From assembly GCA_948470475.1 (NCBI GenBank), contig OX419343.1, positions 12,076,934 to 12,140,933 of the forward strand: a stretch of DNA of 64,000 bases. The letters run 5' to 3'. The DNA comes from Galaxea fascicularis. Its lineage: Eukaryota > Cnidaria > Anthozoa > Scleractinia > Euphylliidae. The notes under the pieces were generated by a model. The model had not been told where the DNA came from. It worked only from the letters and a program-made list of their open reading frames with translations, and did not search any database. The translations under genes were made by a program, and so were the position numbers. Positions 34,188 through 43,800 of the stretch are shown one piece after another; positions within the stretch are counted from its first letter, which is position 1; each line of letters begins with the position of its first letter.

Positions 34188-36959
34188 AAGCATATAGATT
34201 TCCACAAATGAGTTTTATGGAATAAAATTCTCGTGTTATGTGTAATTAAGTATGTAACATTCTATGAAACTGGAATGTAGCTCTGTATTTTAATGCGAGT
34301 TATGTACTTATTGATTGAGTGGGAGGGCATGGGAAAATATTTGCCTCCTAATCAAGGCGTATGGACCAAGCATAGCAAGGGGACAGGAAAATCTTTCGCC
34401 CCTGGTCATGGAGTATGGACCAATCTCACGCAGTACCTTTCTTCATCTCCTCTAACCTATTACCTCCAGACCTTCTTTACTTCAAATCAGTTGCTATCTT
34501 AATGCATGATGTCTTCAATAATTTAACACCACCCCAAATAACTGATATATTTAATTTCCGATAGAATATTCACCCCTAAGTTAAGTAATCTGTTATCGTA
34601 AATCTCGTCTCTTTAATTAACTGTACACATCTAGTCCTAGTTCTTTGTCATTGTACTTTCGTTTCTCTTGTATTACCTGTTACTTTATTGAAAGTTTTTT
34701 TTTTCCTTTCACTTTGTAAGTTTGAATTGTTGTAAATTATTTGTTATGCGTCAAATCCAGTGCTCACCTCTAATAGCTGTTGCTAACTGTGAGCAGTGTG
34801 TATCTTTTTTCTCTGTATGTTTTTTAAGTCTTTAATAAACTTGAACTTGAACTTGAACAGCGAGGTACAGTGTATACACCATGACCAAGAGTCAAACATT
34901 TTCCCGTCCAGCCCAACCTAACTCAGTCAATAACCATTTTATCATATGACTGCAGCTGAATATTTAAAAATTTGCAAATGCTTAAATGTGAAAAGAATGT
35001 TGACACAAATATCAGATGGGCACACTGGGAGAACAATGAAAAAGATTGAGCAGAAAAGTGTCATTTATTTGTTCGCAACAAAACATGAAACTTTGAATAT
35101 TTATAAAAAATACATTATTTTTACCAAAGAGATTAAATGAACTCAGTAATATAAATATACTCAGAATCTAAAAGCAAAAGGATGGAAAGTGATTCACAAG
35201 TCTGAAATTTTGACTTGAGATTACTTGCTTGTTCCATAAGTTTGTCTAGTTAGTAAAACTCGCTTTCACGGTGTTCACGGCTGTCACTCATTTAGTGCAA
35301 ATAATAGTTAGTTAAACTTTTAAGTTGCACTTTTTTTCACCATTCCATATGAGCTTGAGTGGGGCCGGACGGCTTTTTCCAGACTGGCTCACATCAACCC
35401 ACCCTGCCCTGCTCACGCCATTTTGCAATTGAGTTTTTAATAGGATTGCGTGAGCAGGGCTGTACAGTCATATGATAATGTAACTTTGTGCCCTTGAGGA
35501 TTAATTAATAAAAAAATATTTGATGATAAGTATTAGGTGGCTCAACAAACAGTCCTTTTGTAACTTCAATCCTAATAGAAATCCCTATGTTAAAAAATTA
35601 CACGCTATTCAGTCAAGAGAGAATAACATGAACACAAAAATCCAGATAAGCTTTATGAATATGGAAAAAATAAGCTTCTAATGAATATGTTGTGGCTTAA
35701 ATTTGTTTTTTTTATTTTGAATTTTTTGAACCAGTTTATTTTTTATTTTCCTGCGGGTCATATTCATTGCCGTAATCTGAAACAAAGGAAATTAAAAATC
35801 AAACTTGTTCAAAACAATTTTAAACTAGGAAAAAATTTAAACCACGACATGTATTATTTAAAACGCACTGAGTTACTGTACCAGTTTTGTTATGATTAGA
35901 AATTACAAATTAGAAAACAAATTCAATGACTTCCACCAAATATTGATACAGCAAAACGTTACATCAATAAGCCATTTAAGTGAATGGAAGAGTCATTATC
36001 TGTGATATCTCATTCTTTGTCTACAGCTGCAATCACAACGGTTTTACGTGATAATAGCTTCAACAGACGTCCGCAATAAGTCTTGTTTTTATGACAACGA
36101 AATGAATGAATTCAAGACTGTGTTTTACGGCATACTCGACGTGTTTTATCCAATTACCACATGATATTCTCTAGTTTTTCATGTGGATCAGTTGTGGATC
36201 AAATATCTCATTACTTTGATACATAATTAATCAAAGATTAGCCCCCAGGGATGGACAGTACGTGCTGAAAACGTTGGAATTACAGTTTATCTTTCCAGAC
36301 GAACCTAACTAGACAAACCAAACTTTCGTTTTTGTGTTTATTTTTTAAGATATCAATAAGCTTCTTGTTGATTTGCCAAACACTGTGACAAACAAAAAGC
36401 GCGCTGGCTCCCAAAAACAACAAAGGGAAATAAAGCTTAGATACAATTCAAGCAGGATGCAACCAAAACAAATCAAACTCACCAATTCTAGAGACTTCGC
36501 TAGTGATTTCACACTGGCAGGACCAGTTTTCAAACCATTCGACTCCAGTACAACAGCGCTTGTATCTTCCGAATTTTCCTCCACATCGCCACTTCCTCTG
36601 TTTATATTGTTATGATCTGCGTTGTTGTCATCATCAAATATGGTGCTTTCTCCGTTCGATTCACTTTCCTTGTCTCTACTTTCAAAGTTTTCCCCATTTT
36701 CCTCGCGAAAAACACTTTCCCCATTATGTGGGTGATAGTTGTCAAAATCTTGTACATTTTCGTAAATTGGAATACTTATTTCCTTCACATATAACGCTGG
36801 GACGTAAATGGGTTTGTCAGTTCCCTTTCTAACTTGCCACCAATCTCCAGTCGTCTTGTTTAGCAAAGTGAATCTATCTCCTGTAGAAAATGCAATTGTC
36901 CTTCCATCGCCTGCTTCGTATGAATACGGAAACAGAGCTTCAACAGTTAGATTAGCCAT
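13901..36959 (-). CDS. Rho GTPase-activating protein, ARHGAP12/15/27-like (SH3-WW-PH-RhoGAP)
   Basis: Exons (minus): 36959-36483, 30588-30394, 27314-27228, 25556-25476, 25060-24878, 21738-21634, 21214-21144, 20707-20626, 20462-20358, 19840-19742, 19117-19063, 18849-18757, 18063-17959, 17299-17201, 16613-16536, 15933-15799, 15378-15273, 14072-13901. All junctions are GT-AG and in frame, giving 775 residues. N-terminal SH3 (about 1-60, ALFPYSYEAGDGRTIAF), WW (about 180-213, LPTGW...YYNSKTSETSW), and a second, odd WW-like segment split over two exons (225-280, ending RVYYYQVNGEASAWELP). PH domain about 377-495, ending HQMEASNWFNAIAGVIKR. RhoGAP about 560-775, with arginine finger R621 in DGMYRVCG and LYFRELPEPLIP. 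The family stimulates GTP hydrolysis on Rho/Rac proteins and controls actin and adhesion. Length fits ARHGAP12-type proteins; the exact orthologue cannot be decided by eye. Confidence 0.93.
14836..15238. mobile_element. MITE with ~27-bp terminal inverted repeats
   Basis: The left end ACAGTAAAAATCCGCGTAG and the right end (complement ACAGTAAAAACTCGCGTATG) both run on into AACCT. Internally TAGGTTCTTA recurs several times. It lies in the last RhoGAP intron. The CAGTAAAAA end and nearby TA bases fit a mariner-like origin, which is inference. Confidence 0.65.
17600..17632 (+). repeat. (TACAGTG)n microsatellite
   Basis: Four to five TACAGTG units in a RhoGAP intron. Confidence 0.85.
21858..22246. 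mobile_element. PIF/Harbinger-type MITE with TTA duplication
   Basis: The ends are long inverted repeats starting GGGCCCGATTACATGGCGAA and are flanked on both sides by TTA (21,855-21,857 and 22,247-22,249), the three-base target duplication typical of Harbinger elements. The interior is built of repeated TTTCAGCCCGGGCTGAAA-like palindromes and sub-repeats of the terminus (GATTACATGG, CATGTAATCG). It has no transposase and lies in a RhoGAP intron. Confidence 0.85.
22674..24840. repeat. Tandem segmental duplication (~0.75-kb unit) inside a RhoGAP intron
   Basis: Copy 1 (about 22,674-23,426) and copy 2 (about 23,427-24,840) share the same order of blocks: GGCTCAAAACAAAA, TGTTGAGCCTCA, GGGGCTCATCAAA, CTTCCATAAGATGTTGAT, and ACTGGTGCTGGTGTAGAGAT. 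Copy 2 is longer because it carries the 23,541-24,219 insertion. No exon is contained in the unit; copy 2 stops shortly before exon 25060-24878. Confidence 0.85.
23541..24219. mobile_element. Head-to-head pair of ~330-bp MITEs inserted as one unit
   Basis: The left arm (23,541-23,870) and right arm (23,888-24,219) are imperfect inverted copies separated by 17 T/A-rich bases. Each arm is bounded by AAGGTGGCTC and its complement, so each looks like a complete MITE. The pair is flanked by AAACTT on both sides (23,535-23,540 and 24,220-24,225). The other copy of the tandem duplication has the uninterrupted site (AAACGTGTTGAGCC). Confidence 0.85.
25654..25915. mobile_element. MITE, GGGACYGGTCATTATT family, copy 1
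   Basis: The inverted ends GGGACTGGTCATTATTTAGC and its exact complement are flanked by TCA on both sides (25,651-25,653; 25,916-25,918). The interior is purine/pyrimidine-biased (GGGGAGGG, TTTTTT). The family is shared with 61,142-61,973. A three-base duplication suggests a Harbinger-like transposase; no coding remains. Confidence 0.85.
26031..26403. mobile_element. Tigger/pogo-like MITE
   Basis: The left end CTGTCAAATGTCGATTATCC and the right end (complement CAGTCAAACGTCGATAAT) resemble the CAGT(C)AAACxTCGATTATCCG ends of pogo/Tigger elements. TA follows the right end. The interior is AT-rich and non-coding. The family name is inference from the termini only. Confidence 0.55.
26774..26808 (-). 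other. Hammerhead-like / Penelope-type motif
   Basis: On the minus strand: CTCTCATGAAGGGCTAATGC then TCGAAACGTCAGC. The hairpin GGGC TAAT GCTC precedes GAAAC. The CUGANGA box is degenerate (CTCATGA). The flanking TTTTAGAATCC is also typical of such retroelement ends. Confidence 0.35.
26970..27006 (-). other. Hammerhead-like / Penelope-type motif
   Basis: On the minus strand: CTGAAGA, A, a perfect GCC AAAC GGC hairpin, then GAAACGCGTC. Both conserved boxes of a hammerhead-type core are present at the expected spacing. The preceding (AT)n stretch at 26,851-26,872 may belong to the same truncated element. Confidence 0.4.
27452..27482 (+). repeat. (CAT)n microsatellite
   Basis: Eight to nine CAT/ATC units in a RhoGAP intron. 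Confidence 0.9.
27850..28158 (-). mobile_element. tRNA-derived SINE (family B), long copy with (TTA)n tail
   Basis: Read on the minus strand: GGGGAGCAGGTTAGCGCAGT (A box region), a B box CTGGGTTTGATTCCCAG, GTTTGTTGGTTCTCTACTCT, GGTACTCCAGTG, then AACACTTTGAGACTTAAATA, AAG and a TTA-repeat tail of about 15 units (27,852-27,897 on plus). It is the fullest family B copy in the window. It lies in the RhoGAP intron between exons 30588-30394 and 27314-27228. Confidence 0.85.
28951..29385 (+). mobile_element. Probable solo LTR
   Basis: About 410-435 bases with LTR-like layout: a TGT start (28,951 or 28,974), a TATA box AGTATATAAGCC near 29,030, two direct repeats of GAAGTGTGAC with AGAGG/GGAGG blocks (29,140-29,225), AATAAATAACC near 29,293 as a poly(A) signal, and an ACTCGTAACA end. 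A clear target duplication was not found, so the edges are uncertain. No protein-coding part is attached. Confidence 0.45.
29386..30393. other. Intron sequence, no feature seen
   Basis: This is part of the RhoGAP intron between exons 30588-30394 and 27314-27228. It is AT-rich, without ORFs of interest or recognisable repeats beyond short A-runs. Confidence 0.6.
30760..31568. mobile_element. Non-autonomous hAT-like element
   Basis: The inverted ends CAGGGTCCGACAAATATT and its complement AATATTTGTCGGACCCTG bound 809 bases. Inside them, CTTGTCCC / TTGCCC sub-terminal repeats also invert. The flanks share ATTTTA immediately outside both ends (30,754-30,759; 31,569-31,574). The CAGGG start fits hAT elements, although their duplication is usually 8 bases. 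The only coding trace is a zinc-finger segment (30,895-31,190, minus); there is no DDE domain. Confidence 0.75.
30895..31190 (-). pseudogene. TTF/BED-like zinc-finger fragment inside the hAT element
   Basis: The open frame reads ...KRRRVFQPKWWLTIDTTHG, then MKCKICYAWPN, SDKFRKDPLYAHAKSANH. The C-x2-C...H-x4-H arrangement after a WW-containing basic segment resembles the TTF-type fingers of hAT-derived proteins. The frame is open from an upstream stop near 31,191. The first ATG is inside the motif (31,096-31,098), so it is a fragment without its own start and ends soon after the second His. Confidence 0.55.
31577..33700. other. RhoGAP intron sequence without a gene; short CG-rich palindromes near 31,611
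   Basis: Most of this stretch has no ORF or repeat I can name. At 31,613-31,630 there is an 18-base perfect palindrome, CTCGTCTCGCGAGACGAG. Its half recurs at 31,653-31,669 together with TTTCGACTCGAGAGACGA between them. This unusual CpG-rich island in AT-rich sequence may be the terminus of another element. Confidence 0.5.
33701..34012 (-). CDS. Small nested ORF resembling the N-terminal part of ZMYM/QRICH1/KIAA1958-type (crypton-derived) proteins
   Basis: A 103-residue open frame in the first RhoGAP intron, same strand. It contains KNTLSKTQRDVSLLNKFLVS and NELREVENIDAKDLNMLIAN followed by SLLQVRK. This pattern (a helix ending in NKFL, then a 'xEIxxxxLxxyLxxFxxxVRK' segment) is what I associate with the domain preceding the tyrosine-recombinase-like region of crypton-derived genes. 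The recombinase part is absent; the tail after VRK looks unrelated, so it may be exon 1 of a spliced gene or a truncated copy. The assignment is tentative. Confidence 0.4.
   Translation of the reverse strand: MKMAKAEESSKFVLVGCSLDEFVQHQEYKNTLSKTQRDVSLLNKFLVSRNELREVENIDAKDLNMLIANSLLQVRKAQFQRVIRLDNYVVLILLDTEVADTLF
34500..34858 (+). mobile_element. 3' end of a non-LTR retrotransposon with (TTGAAC)n tail
   Basis: A poly(A)-type signal AATAAA is followed by three to four TTGAAC units (34,834-34,858), a short tandem tail typical of CR1/L2-like elements. The upstream 350 bases (TTAACACCACCCCAAATAAC and on) are non-coding and probably its 3' UTR. The 5' limit is uncertain. Confidence 0.55.
35408..35460. 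repeat. Short inverted repeat
   Basis: GCCCTGCTCACGC is repeated as its complement GCGTGAGCAGGGC about 27 bases later. This could be a tiny foldback element. Confidence 0.6.
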
Positions 36960-37843
36960 GACAAGGCCTAGGCTTGAGATTTTTCCACCTTTAGAGTAGA
37001 TTCATAAGTTGATTTGGAGAAACGAACAACCTTTCTACATACACAGCCACCCGTCACTAGTTATGTTATTGAAGATGTAGACGCCATGTTGACAAAGCAG
37101 TTTTCAACGAGACTAACAAGTGACGTTTAGTGACTTTTCGATGAATGAATAAGCCAAACTTCTCAACGCTTGCAATCAACAACAAGAAAATATAAGCTCA
37201 ACCATTTAGCGAAACACGACTCTTTAAGCAAACGACATCCACGACGTATACATGTTCACGAATACTCCAAAACAATAAAGCGTGAATCAGTCACGTTATT
37301 ACGTCAATTACACCCACACATTCGCCTCACTTTTAGTTTTACGCTTGAAGGACCTCTCAGTGAGGAAATTTCCGCTACTTGAACGGTAGAAACCAGGAAA
37401 TCTCGACGTGTCCGAAGGCGAGCTATATTTCGCTTGACAAATTTTTGCTATGGCCTCGTTTCCAGATAAATTCTGAAATGCGAGAAGACTGAACACGAAT
37501 AAAAACCGGAACAGTAATCGGAGAGCGGAAAATGTGCCGAAATAATCACGAACACGTTCGGTAGAGATACAACCAATGAAAAACCAAGTAACCAAAATAA
37601 CAAATTTTCGGATGATTTCCCGCGTTTCTTGGAAAGAAACCGGAAGAATTGAAAGCGAAGGCAACATTCATTATTCGGGAGAATCCCTGGGCATATTTTT
37701 AGTCTTTGACGATTTGAATACAACTTATTTCTACCTGGCGTGGGCGAGGAAGTTTTTAGTTTCTTTGACCTCGGCGAAGTAATCACCGAGACCTCTGTAA
37801 ATCGCAGTGACAATTTTATCTTCAGGTGTCAGACTTTGCTAAA
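36960..37843. promoter_or_regulatory. Divergent intergenic interval (possible bidirectional promoter)
   Basis: The RhoGAP start codon (36,959, minus) and the CARD gene start codon (37,844, plus) face away from each other across 884 bases. The interval contains dispersed TGACGTTT / TTACGTCA-like motifs and ends in TTTATCTTCAG just before the CARD gene start, so a 5' UTR splice acceptor at 37,825 is possible. Shared regulation is inference from the geometry. Confidence 0.4.
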
Positions 37844-40800
37844 ATGGATCCAATTCATAAAAAAGTCCTTGCATACAAGACATCCGAAATAGCGGGAAGG
37901 ATTTCCAGTCCAGTCGTTTTATCTGGATTTCTTTCCAGGGTATTCAGTAAATCCGACAAGGAAGAAATACAAGCGAAAACCAATTCAATGGGAGCTACAG
38001 TTGGAACACAAACCTTGCTACACCTGTTGGAGAAGAGAGGAAAAGAAGCTTTCCCGTTGTTTATCAGTGCATTGAAGGATCATGACATGAAACTCGACGA
38101 TTTAGCAGCAGAACTGGAGAGCGAAGAAAGGAGGCTACGGGGAGAAGTCGGTGAGTTTCCTCTTGATCAGGTAAACGTTTCCCACGCAATTAAGTAGTCA
38201 CGCGATGACAGCAAATTCTTATAGGTTCCCTGGGCATGTTGCACGGTCTGGTAAACATATATACACAATCCTGCAGAATTGCTACTGTACGGAAAGCTTT
38301 TTAAGATACACGATTTCCTTGTATACCACTTGCTGCACAACACTTAGACCTCACAACAAAACTCAGCGACAACAAAGGCATCCTAGTACATAATCACTAG
38401 TTTCTTTCTCAAGGAGAACATGACATATGTACACTTGTACACTCAATCCTTACATGTCCCCCTTGTCTCATGCCTACTAGAAGGTGAGAAGCATTTTGTT
38501 CTTACGTTGATTACTGGTTATGACGTTTACAACCATCTCTGACAGAAACTCCATTTAGAAGAGCTAAAAGCCTTCCTCCCACAGCTGAAGAGTCCATGGA
38601 TCAGGATTGTAAAGGGATGTCACCACCTCCACCATATTCAGCACCTGTTGTAACGAGTAGTGCTGAAATGTACATTTTCAGTCAAGAAGAACAGCACCCA
38701 CCTCTTGAAAATCAGCCTCCTGCATCGGAGAACAGCAGTCAAACAAATCAAGAACCATTGTCTCCAAAGGAAATTACCTTAGGTAAAAATTAGTTTACCC
38801 TTTAGTTGTCCTTTTTATGACCCCTAATTTCTAATAGTGCACTGAAGGTAGTGTTTTATTCAACACACATTTTTCATCATCATTACATTGCCAACCAGGT
38901 TTGATATTCTAAGGAGAAATAGAATGATGACGTTACTGTTGTTACATAAGAGGTTATCCTACATCTAGCTATGCTATGGAACACCAAAAGTAATACCGGT
39001 ACATACTGCAAAAAGAGAATGAAAAAGCTGTCAGGTGTTATTTTCTACAACCATCAAATGAAATGAAACGAAAAGTGGAGTGACTTGTTCAGTTGTTTTG
39101 TACTATGATTATGGATGTCACCAAATTAAAACTCATTAAAAATCACAAACTGAAGTTTTTGGCCACCATCAATACCTAGTTGATCATGAAATGAATGATT
39201 GGTACACTGCAGATACACTGTAATTGTACTGTTCTCTACTTCCTCCTTTAATAATGATAAATTAAGGTTAAAACAGAAAATGATCTTTTGTCCAATGTTC
39301 AATATTAAGCTAAATGTTTGTGTTATAATTGGGAATGTATCTATGCTTTTTTTTTCTGACCTGGTGGTAACCTTGGTGACATTTGTTTGTCATACAGACT
39401 CTCTTGTTAAGGACATCCCCTTCAAACTGCGTATCAAAATTGAAAACATGATGAACCAAGAAGCTGTTACCAACCATGACTGGAGGGGCCTAGCTTGTGC
39501 CATGAACATGTCTACCGATGAAGTGCGTCAAATGCAGGGTGATCAAGAAAAAGGAAAAATGGCAGGGCTGTTTGATAAAATGATGCATTCAAAGAAGACA
39601 GTAAATGATCTCTTAGGCCTTCTCAGACATGATGATGTTCAGAGACTGGATGTGATAGATGAAATCATTGTGGGATGTAAACTTCCTAAACCATCGGTGA
39701 CAGAAACTGGGAGTTCTGAAAACCAGGAGTCAGGTTTGAGTTTCTTTTTACACTATCGAGGGAAGGATAAGACCTGAATCACAACAATATGAGAACCTGC
39801 AGTGATTCAGTGATAACTTAGAAAAAATAGGTAGAAAAAATTATTGAAAAAAAAAAGAATTATTTGTTACCCAGTATTGAAGTTGAGTGCCTGTAAACTA
39901 GCTGATTATCTAAGTGCACTTTCACTATAAACATTCATTTCTTTAAAAAAAAAAAAAAGCAACAAGGAATGTTTCTGCTTCTTACTGAATGGGATCAGTG
40001 TTACCCCACCTAGGTTCTTACAGGTAATGTTAGAAAGTTTTGATTAGTTTGCAATCTTACATTGAAACAAGGGCTAAAAAATCAGAGGAATATCCTAACA
40101 GAGTACCCCAACATGACCAGAACACAATTAGGTTAGAGGTGATTTTCACTAGCTGCCAGCTGCATTTGACAACCCTGTTCTTGGACTTGATTGTACCTAA
40201 TTTACTTTTACCCAGATTATTACACCTGTATTGCTTGGGGTACCTCTTAAAGGGGAAGTATCATGAGTTGTGCATGTGCGAGTTGATCCAAGAATCAAAA
40301 ATAGTAGTCGATAGATAAATTCTTTTATGGCACTTGAACCACTCCTTGGGATCTTTGCGATCAGTTAGAGCTATCTTTTTTCGACAAGAATTGTCTCTCC
40401 GACCGCCATAACCAAGCCCGAATCCCACACTTGAGGATGCCATTTTGTTTTCACGGTTCAACTTGAAAAATCTTAGCCTACCGTAATCTTTTTCAAGTTT
40501 GAGCGTCAGCGGGAGCATGCGCAGCTCATGCTAGTTCTCCTTTAAGGAGGCTGGAAAGGGTTTTTAGCTTGACGTGCATGCACAATCTACACATGCCATA
40601 ACTAAGATGCACGTGTCAGCTGAATGAATCAAAATCAAGCACACCGGAAGTTAAACACTGCGTGAAATCATGAAAACGGGAAATAAAATCTGCAGAAAAT
40701 GTTTGTTTTTTGCTTGAAATTTTGCTTGGTGACCTATCTTGATTTTTTGCATGCACGTACCATTCACGATGGCACTTCAAATATAACAGTTTCAAGGAAA

Positions 40801-43800
40801 ATTATCTGGTAGAATTTTCTGTAAGCCATAAAACATGTTTTTTTAAAATGTATTAAATTCTACTAGATAAATTTTTATCATACTGAATTTAGAGAATTTT
40901 AAAGAATTTAGAGAGCTTTCCAACAAAGAAATAAAAAACGATAGGTCACCGAATTAGTTTTTCAGATAATTTACAAAAACTGACATAACTGACCTTGTTG
41001 TGGACCTGGGGCATTGCCATGGTAACTGATATGACGTCACAAGCACCCTTAAAATATAGCCCAACAATAGAGTTCCAAGGAGACATATAGTTTGCCTACA
41101 CCATTAAAAATCTTTCTTTGCAATCTTTCATCGTTTTGCAAACACTACATCAACGAAAAACCTTTTCAAGCCTCCTGAAAATTATCATCATATTATTATA
41201 ATTGTAATCACTATTGGCCCGAAGACAGAAAGATGCCCACAACCTAATCAATGATTTATCAAGACATTATTTTTTGTAGATTGCACGGATTTTCCATCCT
41301 CGCTTGAAGAATCCTGCAAATCTACATCAAAGTCCAAGCCATTACCATTTCCTAGACAAGAATCTCTAGATCTCCAGGAGATTGATAACAAACTCCCTAC
41401 TCCTAGCCAGGTGCAAAATGATGATGATCCAAAGGTCAAAAGTCTGTCAGAATTACATACCAAAGTTACATGCATACCAAGTCAGGCAGTAGACAATGAG
41501 GATGTACTCAAACCAAGTCAAGTGGAAGACAATGGGGACCTTGATCTGAAGAGCCAATCAAGCTGTCAGCTGTCATGCCACATGGAGAATAGCCACACAA
41601 TTTCTAATGATGATGAAGATGATGTCTTTGACTGTGCAGGTATCAATATTGACATTGCATGTATCAATGCTGCCATGCAAATCCTTCTGGTGAACAGATG
41701 TAACCCCATGGATGGGCAAAGGTCAATTCCATAATTGTGGCCAAAATTCCTAGCTTAAGAGGACTTTATGCTTGAGAATAGATATGTTTAACACCACCCT
41801 TCCCCACCCCCCTGCCACCTACCCACTTCCTCCTGCAGTGTTGATCTACTCAAGCATTTTGATCATCATGTGTAATCATTTTGAACATTAATGTAGTGCA
41901 AATATATGTATTCCCTGTGTTGTAAAGATGTAACACCATTTAGCAAATTATAACTGTTACCACAATTTATTGTACTAGTATGAAAAGATGTTGTCTGAGG
42001 GTACCCACTAGATTTCTGCCTGCAGTGCATTGCCCGGGTGCATTTGTTGAGTTATATAAGCACGTAGGAATTTTTTAAGAACACAAGAGAAGTGCCTAGA
42101 GAAGCACAAGCCGAAGGCGAGTGCTTCTCGCACTTCTTGAGTGTTCTTAAAAATTCCCAAGTGCTTATATAACTCAACAATGTACGAGTAACAAGTTTTT
42201 TATTTCTTTTATAAAATGTCGCAGAGATTTAAGCGAGCTTTCATACCTATTTGCTTGCACACGAGTTTGTAACGTAGGCAGCATGCATTATAACTCAACA
42301 GTACACACGCGTGACATACTGTAGAGTACGTGCTTTGTCGGGATATAATGAACTCGATTCAACCAAATCACGGCACGCATAACTCTTCCAACATTTTATA
42401 ATGGCTTATCAGGCATGCTCCAAACTGACTTGCAGTACAACTGGATTTTAGCAAAATGGCAGATGGATCAGAACCCTGCAAGGCAGCTAAAATTTCTCAT
42501 TGCAATTTGAAGACTTTTGAAAACAATTTTCATGACACAAATGCTATTCAAAGAGTATAGAGTATTGTCCAGGTGTAAAATTAAAATTAATTTCACCATT
42601 ACCATAATTTATTGAACATTTGATGAACAGCTTACAAATAATATGATTTATGATTAGGTTAATTTGATTATTAAAATCACATTATAATTCACTAGAATCA
42701 ACTGGGAGCAGTATATGTGAGTTTTCAGCACTATTTACTTGTCAAGTAATTGATTTTCAAATTTATTTTTTATTATCAGACAGTGAGGTCAAAAAGTGTG
42801 CACTACTCATAAGCTGCAATGGAAACAGTAAAAGTGAAAAACTGCATGACCGGAAATTGCGGGATTTGGAGGAAATACTGGCCGATGAAGAAGCAGGATG
42901 GCATGGTATGGGGGACTGTCTGACTTAACAATTATTGAAATAACATTACATTTCTACAAGGTAGTTGCATTCCCAGGGGGATACTCTGGACTTCAAGAGA
43001 CGGGCCATGATGATGAAGGATCTTTTTGAGTTTGACATGTTTGATTCCAGGATATTGTGGTATTCAAAACAATCTGAAGATTTGTGGCAGTGCCCCAGGG
43101 GTAGTGCCTGCATATCCTGGCCACCTAGATCACTTTCTAAAGGATTTTTTGTCTTATATTATTTAATCCTTTTTGGAAAATGTTAAGGCTCTGAGATTTG
43201 GTGTGGGAATTCTTTAGGGTTAGTTTGTTGGTCAAGGGGTTTTTGGGGTTTTGATATTTTCCCACATTCAATCATCCCCATCACTTAAATCCCCCCCCCC
43301 CCTACCCCACCCTTTCCATCCCACCTGGAAATTTTGCTTCAGAATTAATTATTTCTTTCATCAACTTTGGTTTACACTTCCAACCAAAATTTTGAGTAAT
43401 TTCCGCTGTTTTGTAGCTTTTCTCAGGTAATTTAATTTTCTTTTCTTTAATATAGTTTAGGAACAGTTGACTTCAATAAGTGAAGTAATTTAAGGAGGGT
43501 TCATCCTTACCCTTGTGTTTTAATATTTTTGGATAAATATTAATTTAATATAAGCAGCCATTGAAAATATTGCTAGACAACAGGCCATGTTTACTTTGTT
43601 TTGCTTTCCCAGTTGTATCTGATTCAGGTTTTCTGTGCTTATCTTTAGGTGATAAACAGGTTTGAAGCCATTTGGCATGCAATATGCTTATCAAGTAACT
43701 TAACAGATGTGTTTAAAATGTAAATTATTTTAATCTTGTAGTGATATATAAACCCAAGTGTAAAGTGTCTGAATTGATGCAAACTCTTCACTCCAAGTTG

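Noticed and set aside
36345..36482. C-terminal 45 residues of the SH3 ORF (hydrophobic segment like a membrane helix)
   Set aside because: A GTGAGT donor after LEL at 36,483 starts the intron, so the hydrophobic tail is intron readthrough.
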